Notes under the pieces: generated by a model
Database searches by the model: none
Seen by the model: only the letters and a program-made list of their open reading frames with translations
Told to the model about the DNA's origin: nothing
Position numbers and translations under genes: made by a program
Shown: piece by piece, positions 26,187 through 34,225 of the stretch
Numbering within the stretch: position 1 is the stretch's first letter
How the letters are laid out: each line of letters begins with the position of its first letter
DNA from: G965204755 sp965243415
GTDB taxonomy: Bacteria; Acidobacteriota; Vicinamibacteria; Marinacidobacterales; Marinacidobacteraceae
Length of the DNA: 64,000 bases
Assembly: GCA_965243415.1 (NCBI GenBank)
Contig: OZ251549.1
Span: 1,612,001 to 1,676,000, forward strand
Direction: 5' to 3'

Positions 26187-26525
26187 TCAGAACTGGGCGA
26201 GCGCGTCTTCCTCCGAACCGACGATGGTCAGGATCTGGTTGAAGCCGCTGATCTTGAAGACCTCGACGATGTGGTCCTTCATCTCGCAGAGCACCAACTT
26301 CCCGGAGACGCCGGAGAGGCGCTTCGCCAGGATCAGCAGCACCCGCATCCCGGTGCTGTTGATGTAGTCGAGTTCGGTGAAGTTCATCACCACGTTCACC
26401 TGGCCTTCGGCGCTGTCCACCCGCGACATGACGCCCTGCTCGAAGGCGCTGCTCGACCGGGTGTCGATGCGACCCTCGGGAGAGAAGACGATGACGCCGT
26501 TCTTGGTCTCGTCGGTGAGATTCAT
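26187..26525 (-). CDS. STAS-domain anti-sigma-factor antagonist (RsbV/SpoIIAA-like)
   Basis: 112 aa from ATG 26525 with GGAGG 7 nt upstream. The fold is canonical: GVIVFSPEGRIDTRSS strand, then NVVMNFTELDYINSTGMRVL, with Ser57/Thr58 at the phosphorylation position. Such proteins release sigma factors by binding anti-sigma kinases when unphosphorylated. It overlaps the kinase gene by 4 nt, an operon in which the kinase (26522) precedes it. No sigma factor lies in the window. Confidence 0.92.
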   Translation of the reverse strand: MNLTDETKNGVIVFSPEGRIDTRSSSAFEQGVMSRVDSAEGQVNVVMNFTELDYINSTGMRVLLILAKRLSGVSGKLVLCEMKDHIVEVFKISGFNQILTIVGSEEDALAQF

Positions 26526-26989
26526 GGGGTTTCCTCCGTGTCGGCGGTCTCCAGCGACCGGGTGAGAGTAACGCGGTTCCAGCCGTCGTCGTGTTCGTAG
26601 TGGACGCTGGTCATGAGGGACTTGACCAGGAAGACGCCGAGGCCCCCGATGGGACGCTCTTCGAGCGGCAAGGTGGTGTCCGGGGCGGCCACTTCCTCGA
26701 AGGGGTTGAACCGGAAGCCCCGATGTTCGATCTCGATCCGCACCACTCCCGGATGGATCTCCACCCGGATCCGGATCGGGCCGTTCGACTCGCCCCGGGT
26801 CCCGTACCGGATGATGTTCGTGACCAGTTCGTCGAGCGAGAGGGTGACCCGCTGGGCCTGCGCCATCGGGACCTCGTGGGTCTCCGAGAATTCTTCCACC
26901 TCTTCGGTGAGGCGGCTCAGTTCCTGGAGGTCGGTGTGGATCTCGCGGGCGAGGATCGCCGGAGCGGCGCCGGCGGCCCGGTCCGTCAT
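26522..26989 (-). CDS. Anti-sigma-factor serine kinase (RsbW/SpoIIAB-like HATPase)
   Basis: 155 aa from ATG 26989. It has an N-box LDELVTNIIRYG (Asp53-Glu54, Asn58) and a glycine box near PIGGLGVFLVKSLM. The usual acidic D-x-G is replaced by RGFRFNPF, seen in other RsbW-like proteins. These kinases phosphorylate the STAS partner and sequester a sigma factor. The gene overlaps the transglutaminase-like gene upstream and the STAS gene downstream by 4 nt each (ATGA), a tightly coupled three-gene transcript. Confidence 0.9.
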   Translation of the reverse strand: MTDRAAGAAPAILAREIHTDLQELSRLTEEVEEFSETHEVPMAQAQRVTLSLDELVTNIIRYGTRGESNGPIRIRVEIHPGVVRIEIEHRGFRFNPFEEVAAPDTTLPLEERPIGGLGVFLVKSLMTSVHYEHDDGWNRVTLTRSLETADTEETP

Positions 26990-28041
26990 CGCCCGGAAGC
27001 CCCGTCGTCCTCTCCGGCGGCCGCGTCGGTCCCTTCGCTCTCTTCTCCGCCGGCGGGCTCTCCGTTCCCGGATCTGCCGTTCGTGGATCCCCCGTTCGGG
27101 TGTTTCCCGCTCGCGGGCGGTTCCGTCGCGCCGCCCTCCGGATTCCAGCCCCCGGCATCGAGGGCGCTGATGCGCACCTTCACGCTCAGTTCTTCCCGGG
27201 TGGCGGCGAGGAAGTGGCCGCGGGTGGGCGGCACATCCCGGTAGTCCCGCCCGGCCGCGATGCGGATGTGCTGCGCGCCCGGATGGGTGGCGTTCGCCGG
27301 GTCCGCTTCGACCCAGCCCAGGCCGGGGAGCAGGCACTCCACCCAGGCGTGGCTCGCTGCCGTCTCCCCGGGGTAGGGGAAGACATAACCCGAGATGTAC
27401 CGCGCCGGGATGCCCCAATCCCGCACGATGGCCAGCATCAGGTGGGCGAAGTCCTGGCAGACGCCGCTCTTCGCGGTGAGCGCGTCATCGATCGGGGAAT
27501 CCACATGCGTCCGTCCGGCGCGGAAGGTCAGCGCCTCCGGGATGCGGCGGGTGAGTTCCCGGATCGAGGCGAGCGGAGTGTCCTGCCGCTCGATCCCTTC
27601 CCGGCGGAGGAACTCCGAGAGCATCGGCGTGGGGCGGGTCAGGTCGGTCGGGTTCAGGAAGTGCCAGAGCCGCGTCCGGTCGGCATCCTCGAGATCGCGC
27701 CAGTCGGGCTCCGGGTCCGGCGTCGGGCTGCCGCCGGCGCCGCGAATCCGCTCGGCGGGGCCGCGCCGGTGCACCGCCACCACCGATTCCGCCGTCACCG
27801 TGAGGGCGTCGTGCCGGCCGGGAACATCGAAGAAGTGGGCGGTATTGCCGAAGGAGTCTTCGTAGGAGGAGAGTTCGGCGCCGGGGCCGGTGGTGATCGT
27901 GAACGCTTCGAGGTGCTGGGTGGCGGAGTTCTTGGGCTTCAGGAACACCGTCATGAAGGTCTCGCGCACCGGCTCGTCGTACTCGAACCGGGTGGTGTGC
28001 TCGATCTGGTAGAGCGCGGCTTCCGGACGACCGACGGTCAC
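26986..28041 (-). CDS. Transglutaminase-like cysteine peptidase-fold protein
   Basis: 351 aa from GTG 28041, with GGAGGAAA 6-9 nt upstream. The N-terminal beta domain (about 8-110, YQIEHTTRFEYDEPVRET) is the bacterial transglutaminase N module. The catalytic triad is Cys195 in KSGVCQDFAHL, His231 in SHAWVE, and Asp247 in WVEADPANA. Residues 310-351 form a low-complexity tail. In many genomes this gene travels with alpha-E and circularly permuted ATP-grasp genes, as here. The biochemical role is unknown; peptide-bond processing is inferred. Stop codon overlaps the kinase start. Confidence 0.87.
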   Translation of the reverse strand: MTVGRPEAALYQIEHTTRFEYDEPVRETFMTVFLKPKNSATQHLEAFTITTGPGAELSSYEDSFGNTAHFFDVPGRHDALTVTAESVVAVHRRGPAERIRGAGGSPTPDPEPDWRDLEDADRTRLWHFLNPTDLTRPTPMLSEFLRREGIERQDTPLASIRELTRRIPEALTFRAGRTHVDSPIDDALTAKSGVCQDFAHLMLAIVRDWGIPARYISGYVFPYPGETAASHAWVECLLPGLGWVEADPANATHPGAQHIRIAAGRDYRDVPPTRGHFLAATREELSVKVRISALDAGGWNPEGGATEPPASGKHPNGGSTNGRSGNGEPAGGEESEGTDAAAGEDDGASGR

Positions 28042-28211
28042 GACGAATTTCCTCCGCGGTTTCGGCCGCCGGCAACGGAACCGCTCCGGCCGCCGGCATC
28101 GGCCGCCGGCGCGCCCGGACCCGGCGGCCGCCGCCCCGGGCGCGGGCCCCTGCCGGAGGCGCCGATCGGAAAGGGGGGCCGCTCGCTCATGGTCGGGGGA
28201 AGTGGGGGACC

Positions 28212-29192
28212 TCAGGCGAACTGCAGCACCTGGTCGGCGGTGTAGTGGATGTAGCGGGAGTAGATCTGCTCGTGGAGGTCGCGGGAGAGCCCGCGCACTT
28301 CGCCGAGCGTGTCGGCGAGGTCGCTCTCGCCCCGGCCGGGGCTGTACGCGAGGAGCGCCCGGAGTTGCCCGGCGACGCGGTGCGCCGGATGGAGCGGATG
28401 GCGGGCGCCGCCGGCGGGGTCGATCCGATGCAGCCCGTTGCGGATCTCCTCCGCGGCGAAGCGGAGGGTGTGCGGCGATTCCGGCTCGTACATCAGGAAT
28501 TCCATGACCCGGTCCGGCCGCAGCACCGCCGTGTGGTGCTTGCAGAAGGGCTCGAAACTGGCGCAACTGCGCAGGAGCAGCGCCCAGTCGAGGTGTTCGC
28601 CTTCCCCGGAGAGCCCGGGGAGGTGCGCGTCCAGGATCTCGGCGGTGATCTGGATGCGTTCCATGAAGCGCCCGAGCCGGATGAAGTCCCAGGCCAGGCC
28701 GTGGCGCAGGCTGTTGTCGGTGACGCCGCGGAACAGGTAGATGCGCGCCGAGGTGTCCCGGAAGAACTCCTGCGGCTCCTTCTTCCAGAAGGAATGGAGT
28801 TCGGTCTCCTTGAGCGTGAGGTAGTAGCGGTTCAGATGCCCCCACATCTCGGAGGTGATCTCCTGCCGCGCCTGCCGGGCGTTCTCCCGGGACGAAGCCC
28901 ACAGCGCCACCACCGAGTGCGGATTGTCCCGCTCGAAGGTCATGAAGTCGGTGAGCGAGTACGCGTCGGCGAGGAGGAAGTTCTCGTCCACATCCTCCTG
29001 GTAGAACGCCGGCTGACCGCCGGGAGGAAGCGTGGAGAGGCTGCGGAACAGGCGTTTCCAGCCGCCGGCGATCTCGCCGCTGGGCCGGTCGGCGAGCGAG
29101 CCGACCTGCACCCGGAGGAGCCGGGCGGTCTGGTCCGCCCGCTCCAGGTAGCGGCTCATCCAGTAGAGGTTGTCGGCGACGCGGGCGAGCAT
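28212..29192 (-). CDS. Alpha-E domain (DUF403) protein
   Basis: 326 aa, all-helical, beginning MLARVADNLYWMSRYLERAD, the typical alpha-E start, and continuing with HGLAWDFIRLGRFMERIQITAEIL near 170-195. Alpha-E proteins are conserved partners of circularly permuted ATP-grasp ligases, thought to take part in forming a peptide-like product. It begins 7 nt downstream of the ATP-grasp gene stop, so they are one operon. Full length for the family. Confidence 0.92.
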   Translation of the reverse strand: MLARVADNLYWMSRYLERADQTARLLRVQVGSLADRPSGEIAGGWKRLFRSLSTLPPGGQPAFYQEDVDENFLLADAYSLTDFMTFERDNPHSVVALWASSRENARQARQEITSEMWGHLNRYYLTLKETELHSFWKKEPQEFFRDTSARIYLFRGVTDNSLRHGLAWDFIRLGRFMERIQITAEILDAHLPGLSGEGEHLDWALLLRSCASFEPFCKHHTAVLRPDRVMEFLMYEPESPHTLRFAAEEIRNGLHRIDPAGGARHPLHPAHRVAGQLRALLAYSPGRGESDLADTLGEVRGLSRDLHEQIYSRYIHYTADQVLQFA

Positions 29193-29199
29193 TTCCGGT

Positions 29200-30729
29200 T
29201 CAGTCGGCGGCGGCGCCGTTCGAGTCCTCCCCGGCGCCGGGCAGCGGGTCGGAGTCCACGATCCAGGCGTCCTTGGAGCCCCCGCCCTGGCTCGAATTCA
29301 CCACGAGGCTGCCGCGCTTGAGCGCCACCCGGCAGAGCCCGCCGGGGACGATCTCGGTGCGGTCGGCAGTGAGGATGAAGGGACGGAGGTCCACATGCCG
29401 GGGTTCGATGTGGGAACCGATGAGGCAGGGCGCCCGGGAGAGGGCCAGGGTGGGCTGCGAGATGTAGTCCTGGGGGTTCGCGCGGAGGTGTCTGGCGAAC
29501 TCGGCGCGCTCGGCCGGGCTCGCGTGCGGCCCGACCAGCATTCCGTACCCGCCGGACTCCCCGACCAGTTTCACCACCAACTGGTCCAGGTTGTCGAGCG
29601 TGTACTTCAGGCCCTCGGGCTCCCGGCAGAGGGTGGTCGGGATGTTCGCCAGCAGCGGCTCCTCGCCGAGGTAGTAGCGGATGATCCGGGGGACGTACGC
29701 GTACACCCCCTTGTCGTCGGCGATCCCGGTCCCGGGCGCGTTCGCCAGCACCACCCGCCCGGCCCGGTAGGCATGGAAGAGCCCGGGCACGCCGAGCAGG
29801 GAGTCCGAGCGGAAACTGACCGGGTCGATGAAGTCGTCGTCTATGCGCCGGTAGATCACATCCACCGCCTTGAGCCCGCCGGTGGTGCGCATGAAGACGC
29901 GCTCGTTGTGCACCAGCAGGTCCCGCCCGGACACCAGTTCGATGCCCATCTGCCGCGCCAGGAAGGCGTGCTCGTAGTACGCCGAGTTGTACACCCCCGG
30001 AGTCAGGAGGACGATGTTCGGGTCGGCGGCGCGCGAAGAGGCCAATGAGCGCAGGGTCTCCAGCAGTTTCTGGCTGTAGTCCTCGACATCGCGCACCCGG
30101 GACTGCCGGAACAGCCGGGGCAGACTGCGCTTCACCGCGTCGCGGCAGGCGAGCATGTAACTGACCCCGGACGGCACCCGCAGGTTGTCCTCGAGCACCG
30201 CGAAACCGTCGTGGGTGCGCACCAGGTCGCTGCCGCAGATGGAGACATAGGCGCCGTGCGGCACATGCACCCCGCGCATCTCGATGCGGTAGTGCTTGCT
30301 GCCGTAGATCATGTCCGCCGGCACCACCCCGTCCCGGAGGATGCGGCCCTGGTGGTACACATCGTGGAGGAACAGGTTGAGCGCCCGGATGCGCTGTTCC
30401 AGCCCCTTCGCGACCCGGTCCCAGGCGTCTCCCCGGATCAGGCGGGGCAGGCAATCGATCGGGAAGACCCGTTCGATCGTCTGTTCGTCTCCGTACACCG
30501 TGAAGGTGATGCCCTCGTGGAGGAACGACCGTTTGACGCGCTCCTGGATCTGGGCCAGTTCGTCCGGCGCGGTGGCGCGGATCTGGTCGAAGAACGGTCG
30601 GTAGTGCTCCCTCGGCCCGCCGTCGTTCTCGAACATCTCGTCGTAGAAGACGGGGTTGAAGTCGTACTGCCGGAAGGCGGCGACCGCGGCGGCCTCCGCC
30701 GAGAGCGATCCGGTTGCGGAGGTGGGCAT
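29200..30729 (-). CDS. Circularly permuted ATP-grasp protein (DUF404/DUF407 type)
   Basis: 509 aa. Family landmarks: FNPVFYDEMF, EGITFTVYGDEQTIERVFPIDCLPR, GVHVPHGAYVSICGSDLVR, FAVLEDNLRVPSGVSYML, VYNSAYYEHAFLARQMGIELV, and VVKLVGESGGYGMLVGP. The permuted ATP-grasp fold predicts ATP-dependent carboxylate-amine ligase activity; the substrate is unknown. First gene of the ATP-grasp/alpha-E/transglutaminase/anti-sigma kinase/STAS string. The last two genes are unusual companions for this cluster in my knowledge. Confidence 0.92.
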   Translation of the reverse strand: MPTSATGSLSAEAAAVAAFRQYDFNPVFYDEMFENDGGPREHYRPFFDQIRATAPDELAQIQERVKRSFLHEGITFTVYGDEQTIERVFPIDCLPRLIRGDAWDRVAKGLEQRIRALNLFLHDVYHQGRILRDGVVPADMIYGSKHYRIEMRGVHVPHGAYVSICGSDLVRTHDGFAVLEDNLRVPSGVSYMLACRDAVKRSLPRLFRQSRVRDVEDYSQKLLETLRSLASSRAADPNIVLLTPGVYNSAYYEHAFLARQMGIELVSGRDLLVHNERVFMRTTGGLKAVDVIYRRIDDDFIDPVSFRSDSLLGVPGLFHAYRAGRVVLANAPGTGIADDKGVYAYVPRIIRYYLGEEPLLANIPTTLCREPEGLKYTLDNLDQLVVKLVGESGGYGMLVGPHASPAERAEFARHLRANPQDYISQPTLALSRAPCLIGSHIEPRHVDLRPFILTADRTEIVPGGLCRVALKRGSLVVNSSQGGGSKDAWIVDSDPLPGAGEDSNGAAAD

Positions 30730-30862
30730 GGCGAAGATCAGCGGCGCGTCCCGGCGGCCCGGGCTCCGGGGAAACGGTCGGTCCGGCGGCTCCGGCGGCG
30801 CTTCCCGCCGGGGGCGGGCCCCGAACCGGAGCGGCGGGGAAGGAGGGAGGGCACCGGGGCGC

Positions 30863-32170
30863 TCACGCGGACTTGGGAAGTCCGTTCCGCGCGAGGTGCT
30901 CGTACACCTCGCAGAAGTAGTCGAGTTCGTCGAGGGTGGTGTAGAGGTTCGGGGTGATGCGCAGCCCCCGGAATTCCTCGTGCATGATCGGGGTGACGAT
31001 GATGTGGTGCTTCTCCCAGAAGTAGTCGCGCAGCCGCGGCGGCTCGATCGCCTTCAGGTCGATGTTGCCGATGGCGCAACTCATCTTCGGGTCGAGGGAG
31101 GTATGGAGTTCGGTGCCGGGGAGCGCCGAGAGCCGCTCCGCCCAGACATCCTTGAGATACCGCAGCCGCGCTTCCTTGTTCGCTCCGCCCACGGTCTCGT
31201 GGAAGGTGATCGCCTCCCCCACGGCGACGAAGTTGGCGGCCGGGTGGGTGCCGATCTCTTCGTACTTGCGGATGTCGGCATTCATGCGCTCCGGCGCCGG
31301 CATCAGCGGCCAGATGGAGGGGATCCGGTCCTTCTTCACATAGAGCATCCCGGTGCCCTTCGGCGCCAGGAGCCACTTGTGGAGGCTGGTGCCGAAGTAG
31401 TCGCAGCCGATGTCGTCCCGCCGGAACTCGAACTGCGCGAAGGAGTGCGCGCCGTCCACCATCACTTCGATCCCCCGCTCCCGGGCGAGGTCGCAGATGG
31501 CCTTCACCGGCAGGATCTGCCCGGTGAGGTTGATCTGGTGGCACATCAGGATGAGCCGGGTGCGGTCGCTGATCGCCCGCTCGAAACCCTCGATGACCTC
31601 CTCGTCGGTCTCCGCCGGCGTCGGCACCTGCAGGTACCGGATCTCGATGCCCTCCCGGCGGACCCGCTGGTCGAGGGTGGTGATCATCCGCCCGTAGTCC
31701 TGGGTGGTGGTGAGCACCTCGTCGCCCGACTGCAGATCCAGCCCCAGGAGCAGGATCTCCATGGCTTCGGAGGTGTTCCGCACCAGGGCCACCTCTTCCG
31801 GATCGCACCCGAAGAGCCGGGCCAGCCGCTGCCGCACCAACTCCTTCCGGGGCTCGAGCACCTGCCACATGGTGTACACCGGGGCTTCCTCCTGCTCCCA
31901 GGTGTAGCGGACGAAGGCTTCGGTGACCATGCGCGGCGACGGGCAGACGCCGCCGTTGTTCAGGTTGATGATGGACCGGGAGACGGTGAACGCCTGCTGG
32001 ACCTCCGACCAGTAACTCTCTTCCCGCGCCCGCTCTTCGGGCGACTGCCCGGCCGGCAGCCGGCGGGTGGCGGCCTCGACGCGGGAGATCGTCTCCGGGC
32101 CGAAGAGGGTGAAGGCCAGCCCGGCGCCGCCGGCCTCCCCGAGGGAATTCAGAAAGCGGCGGCGCAGCAT
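30863..32170 (-). CDS. Class V aminotransferase-fold PLP enzyme with Tat signal (isopenicillin-N-epimerase-like)
   Basis: 435 aa from ATG 32170, which has an AAGGAG about 9 nt upstream. The N-terminus MLRRRFLNSLGEAGGAGLAF fits a twin-arginine signal, so export to the periplasm is likely. The aminotransferase V fold shows NTSEAMEILL, VDGAHSFAQ with Asp239, and Lys265 in TSLHKWLLAPKG as the expected Schiff-base residue. The closest annotated class is IPN-epimerase/cysteine-desulfurase-like. The reaction is unknown. It stands apart from the ATP-grasp operon by 133 bp. Confidence 0.87.
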   Translation of the reverse strand: MLRRRFLNSLGEAGGAGLAFTLFGPETISRVEAATRRLPAGQSPEERAREESYWSEVQQAFTVSRSIINLNNGGVCPSPRMVTEAFVRYTWEQEEAPVYTMWQVLEPRKELVRQRLARLFGCDPEEVALVRNTSEAMEILLLGLDLQSGDEVLTTTQDYGRMITTLDQRVRREGIEIRYLQVPTPAETDEEVIEGFERAISDRTRLILMCHQINLTGQILPVKAICDLARERGIEVMVDGAHSFAQFEFRRDDIGCDYFGTSLHKWLLAPKGTGMLYVKKDRIPSIWPLMPAPERMNADIRKYEEIGTHPAANFVAVGEAITFHETVGGANKEARLRYLKDVWAERLSALPGTELHTSLDPKMSCAIGNIDLKAIEPPRLRDYFWEKHHIIVTPIMHEEFRGLRITPNLYTTLDELDYFCEVYEHLARNGLPKSA

Positions 32171-32531
32171 CGGGTGGGAACTCCTTCGGGGGGCGGTCGT
32201 CCCGGGGGCGGCCCCCGCTGCGGGAGCGGCGTTCGACCGGGTGTCTCCGGCGTCGGCGCCTTCCCGCCGGCGGGTCGTTCCCGGGGCGGCCGGCGAAATT
32301 ATCACGATCCGCCGGTCGGGGAACCCCCCCTTCGCGGTCTTCCGCTCCCGATCCCGCCCGGCCCCGGAGCCGGGGCGGAAGCGCGGCCGGCCCTCCGGAC
32401 CGGTGGGCCGCCGCCCCGCGCCGGTCCCCCCGGCGCCGCTGCCGGAGGGGCGGCCTCCCGGCCCGGCGGCGCCTCCCCAGCCCCGCGCGCGCCGGTTCCG
32501 GGGCCGCGGATTCCCGGCTCCCGGCGCCGAT

Positions 32532-32537
32532 TACCAT
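32532..32537 (+). promoter_or_regulatory. Candidate leaderless -10 element (TACCAT)
   Basis: TACCAT ends 7 nt before the ATG at 32545 and no ribosome site is visible, a spacing compatible with a leaderless transcript. The rest of the 374-bp divergent region 32171-32544 is featureless GC-rich DNA. Confidence 0.3.
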
Positions 32538-32544
32538 CCCGTCC

Positions 32545-34224
32545 ATGCTCCAGCAGATCTCGGACCTGTTCCGCCGAATTCCCCCGATCTTCGATTCGAC
32601 GGTCGGCGATCTGGTGATCACCCTCGGCGTCCTGGCGTCCGCCTTCGGCCTGGCGCTGGTCGTGGCGGTGCTGCTGCGCCGGCTGCTGTCGCGGCTGGGG
32701 CTCCGGGAGGGAGTGGCGGCGCGGCTGCGCGCGGCGGTGCGGGTGGTGCTCGGGCCGGAACGGGTGGCGCAACTGGATGTGGACCGCCTGGCGAGCCGCA
32801 TCCTGTTCTGGGGCCTGCTGATCCTGGTGGGCGCGGCCATCGCCTCGGTGGTCCCCTTCGGGAGCGTCGGCGGCGCCTCCGGCGAGTTGCTGGACCGGGT
32901 GATGGGCCTGTCGGCCCAGTTGGGACGGGCGCTCCTGCTGCTGGTGACCGCCTGGATCCTGGCGGCGATCCTCCGCCGGGCGGTGCGGGCGGCGCTCGAC
33001 CTGGCCGGGGTGGACGACCGGCTGGAGGAGTCCGCCGGCGAGGCCCGGCCCTCCCGTCTGTCCCACACGGTGCCGGAAGCCGTGTACTGGATCGTCCTGC
33101 TCCTCTTCCTGCCGTCGGTGCTGCGGGCGCTGGACCTCGAAGGGGTGCTGCTGCCGATCGAGACCATCGTGGACGAGGTGGTCCGCTTCCTGCCGAATGT
33201 GCTGGGCGCGGTCATCATCCTGCTCGCCGGCTGGCTGCTCGCCCGCATCGTCAAGGCGATGGTGGTGAACCTGATGACGGTGCTCGGCCTCGACCGCGCC
33301 GCCGATCGCCTCGGGGTCCGCCGGGTGCTCGGCTCGCGCAGCCCTTCGGCGGTGGTCGGCGGCCTGGCCTACCTGCTGGTGCTGTTCCCGGTGATCCTCA
33401 CCGGCCTCGACCGGCTGGGACTGGCGGTGATCACCGGCCCGGCCACGGACATGCTGGGCCGGGTGCTGGGCGCGGTGCCGCTGGTGCTCGTCGCCGCCGG
33501 ACTGCTCCTGACCGCCTACATCGTCGGCCGGGTCATCTCCAACCTGGTGCGCGACCTCCTGCGGGAGAGCGGGTTCGACCATCTCCTGACCCGCATGGGC
33601 CTCACCGGGGCGGCGCCGCCGGAAGAGTTGGCCGCCTCGAACATCGTGCGGGTGCTCCTGCTGGCGCTCATCATGGTGGTGGCGGCCATCGAGGCGGCCA
33701 GTCTGGTCGGGTTCGCCAACGCCGCCGGCCTCCTGACCCGGCTGCTGGAGTTCGCCGGGCATGTGTTCCTGGGACTGGTCTTCCTCGCCGTGGGGGTGGT
33801 GCTGTCCTCCTTCGCCGCCCGCGCGATCGCCGCCAGTTCCATCCCCCAGGCGCGGCTGCTGGGCCTGCTGGCCCGCATCGGGATCCTGCTGTTCACCACC
33901 GCGGTGGGGCTGGAACAGATGGGGATCGCCAACGAGATCATCGAGTTGGCCTTCGGGATCGTGCTGGGGGCGGTGGCGGTGGCGTTCGCGGTGGCCTTCG
34001 GGCTCGGCGGTCGGGACGCCGCCGCCCGCCAGATCGAGCGCTGGCGCGCGCAACTCGACGAGGAGGCGCCGCCGGCGGCCGAACCGCCGCGTCCGCCGCC
34101 GAGCGGCGCCGGCGGGCCCGGGGGCGGAACCGGCCCGGTCCCGGCGAGGCCGGCGGCCGCGGACGCGCCCTCCGGCGAGGCCGCCGCTCCCGCGGGCGCC
34201 CCGGGGCCGACCGGGAAGGGCTGA
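32545..34224 (+). CDS. Mechanosensitive-channel-related membrane protein with conserved TM helices (CmpX-like)
   Basis: 559 aa with about ten transmembrane helices. Two similar blocks repeat the conserved TM-helix motif: VLGAVIILLAGWLLARIVKAMV and VLGAVPLVLVAAGLLLTAYIVGRVI-type segments. The GLEQMGIANEIIELAFGIVLGAV and AFAVAFGLGGRDAAARQIERW stretch near 455-505 is the MscS-like/CmpX signature. The tail (about 510-559) is Pro/Ala/Gly-rich and disordered. The likely role is a cytoplasmic-membrane channel or envelope-stress protein. One nt separates it from the fused HCDH-ECH gene, so the two are co-transcribed. Confidence 0.82.
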   Translation: MLQQISDLFRRIPPIFDSTVGDLVITLGVLASAFGLALVVAVLLRRLLSRLGLREGVAARLRAAVRVVLGPERVAQLDVDRLASRILFWGLLILVGAAIASVVPFGSVGGASGELLDRVMGLSAQLGRALLLLVTAWILAAILRRAVRAALDLAGVDDRLEESAGEARPSRLSHTVPEAVYWIVLLLFLPSVLRALDLEGVLLPIETIVDEVVRFLPNVLGAVIILLAGWLLARIVKAMVVNLMTVLGLDRAADRLGVRRVLGSRSPSAVVGGLAYLLVLFPVILTGLDRLGLAVITGPATDMLGRVLGAVPLVLVAAGLLLTAYIVGRVISNLVRDLLRESGFDHLLTRMGLTGAAPPEELAASNIVRVLLLALIMVVAAIEAASLVGFANAAGLLTRLLEFAGHVFLGLVFLAVGVVLSSFAARAIAASSIPQARLLGLLARIGILLFTTAVGLEQMGIANEIIELAFGIVLGAVAVAFAVAFGLGGRDAAARQIERWRAQLDEEAPPAAEPPRPPPSGAGGPGGGTGPVPARPAAADAPSGEAAAPAGAPGPTGKG

Positions 34225-34225
34225 G

